Below, one piece after another: positions 44,116 through 44,241 of a stretch of DNA of 44,241 nucleotides (positions are counted from its first letter, which is position 1; every line of letters begins with the position of its first letter). Below the pieces are notes generated by a model that worked only from the letters and a program-made list of their open reading frames with translations, was not told the origin of the DNA and did not search any database. Position numbers and translations under genes: made by a program. The stretch lies in the NCBI GenBank assembly GCA_937876355.1, contig CALFHN010000113.1:1-44241 (forward strand). The letters are read 5' to 3'. This DNA comes from an uncultured Bacteroidota bacterium (lineage in GTDB: Bacteria > Bacteroidota > Rhodothermia > Rhodothermales > UBA10348).

Positions 44116-44241
44116 CTATCGAATCCGAACATAGGTCACGGTCGAAGCACTAAAATCGGTGGGACGAATCCGATCATCATCCGGAAATCCAGCTTCGGCA
44201 TCAAATAAGAGCGTATCTCGGCGCGTCATGTCAATGATTCC
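44116..44241 (-). CDS. 3' end of an unidentified minus-strand gene (partial)
   Basis: An open frame enters from the right edge of the window and ends at a TAG (44116-44118), giving the last 41 residues: it includes DMTRRDTLLFDAEAGFP and ends in STVTYVRIR. No family was recognised. The frame is open to the window edge, and the region between it and the VOC gene (44059-44115) shows nothing else. The call rests on openness of the frame and a protein-like composition. Confidence 0.5.
   Translation of the reverse strand, partial: GIIDMTRRDTLLFDAEAGFPDDDRIRPTDFSASTVTYVRIR

Noticed and set aside
1-44241. tRNA, rRNA, CRISPR array, insertion sequence or prophage
   Set aside because: None recognised by eye on either strand; a tRNA scan was not possible.

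Overview
The window is about 44 kb of a chromosome with mid-range GC content, probably from the Bacteroidota/Rhodothermota/Balneolota side of the FCB group. The hints are an arginine pathway that uses the N-acylornithine type of carbamoyltransferase (argF'), tandem DUF5916/CBM9-like outer-membrane proteins, a DUF4252 protein beside an ECF sigma/anti-sigma pair, and weak or absent Shine-Dalgarno sites before most genes. No rRNA, tRNA, insertion sequence, prophage or CRISPR array was seen. The phylum is an inference from gene content.

Layout. (1) 5-5233, minus strand: an ECF sigma factor, its anti-sigma factor and a DUF4252 protein, followed by LemA, a TPM-domain protein, a TPR protein, a LysM/RlpA-like protein and a CPBP membrane protease. 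This looks like a cell-envelope block. (2) 5344-8827, plus strand: S41 processing protease, iron-type alcohol dehydrogenase and a glycine-rich repeat protein whose signal peptide is split by a T7 tract. (3) 8835-11138, minus strand: beta-CASP metallo-beta-lactamase RNase-like protein, transaldolase/fructose-6-phosphate aldolase, and an untracked 30-residue membrane peptide. (4) 11410-16176, plus strand: two tandem DUF5916 proteins. (5) 16220-35643, minus strand: a very long amino-acid biosynthesis block. In transcription order it runs ilvD-ilvB-ilvN-ilvC-leuB-leuA-leuC-leuD, then a PadR-like regulator, then argG-(P-loop protein)-argC-argD-argF'-argB-argE-argH. (6) 35861-44241: asnB, nth, uvrC, a 10-bp tandem repeat, a DUF2461 gene, bcp, a candidate origin/dnaA promoter, dnaA, a VOC protein and the 3' end of one more gene.

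The most interesting signals are in block 5. Just upstream of argG there is a 31-codon open frame with six arginine codons within 12 codons. It is followed by two hairpins and a strong rho-independent terminator, and a possible antiterminator pairing exists. This has the layout of a classical amino-acid attenuator, here for arginine. Upstream of ilvD there is a leader frame whose last 35 codons are dominated by Ile, Leu and Val. It lies behind a good sigma-70-type promoter and ahead of two mutually exclusive hairpins. So both halves of the block appear to be controlled by leader peptides carrying the cognate codons.

Within the arg operon, no GNAT-type or ArgJ-type N-acetylglutamate synthase is present. 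Its place between argG and argC is taken by a two-domain P-loop protein distantly like DUF1611. One DUF1611 member (DgcN) is, as I recall, a non-GNAT glutamate N-acetyltransferase. The protein is therefore a candidate for the missing first step of arginine synthesis.
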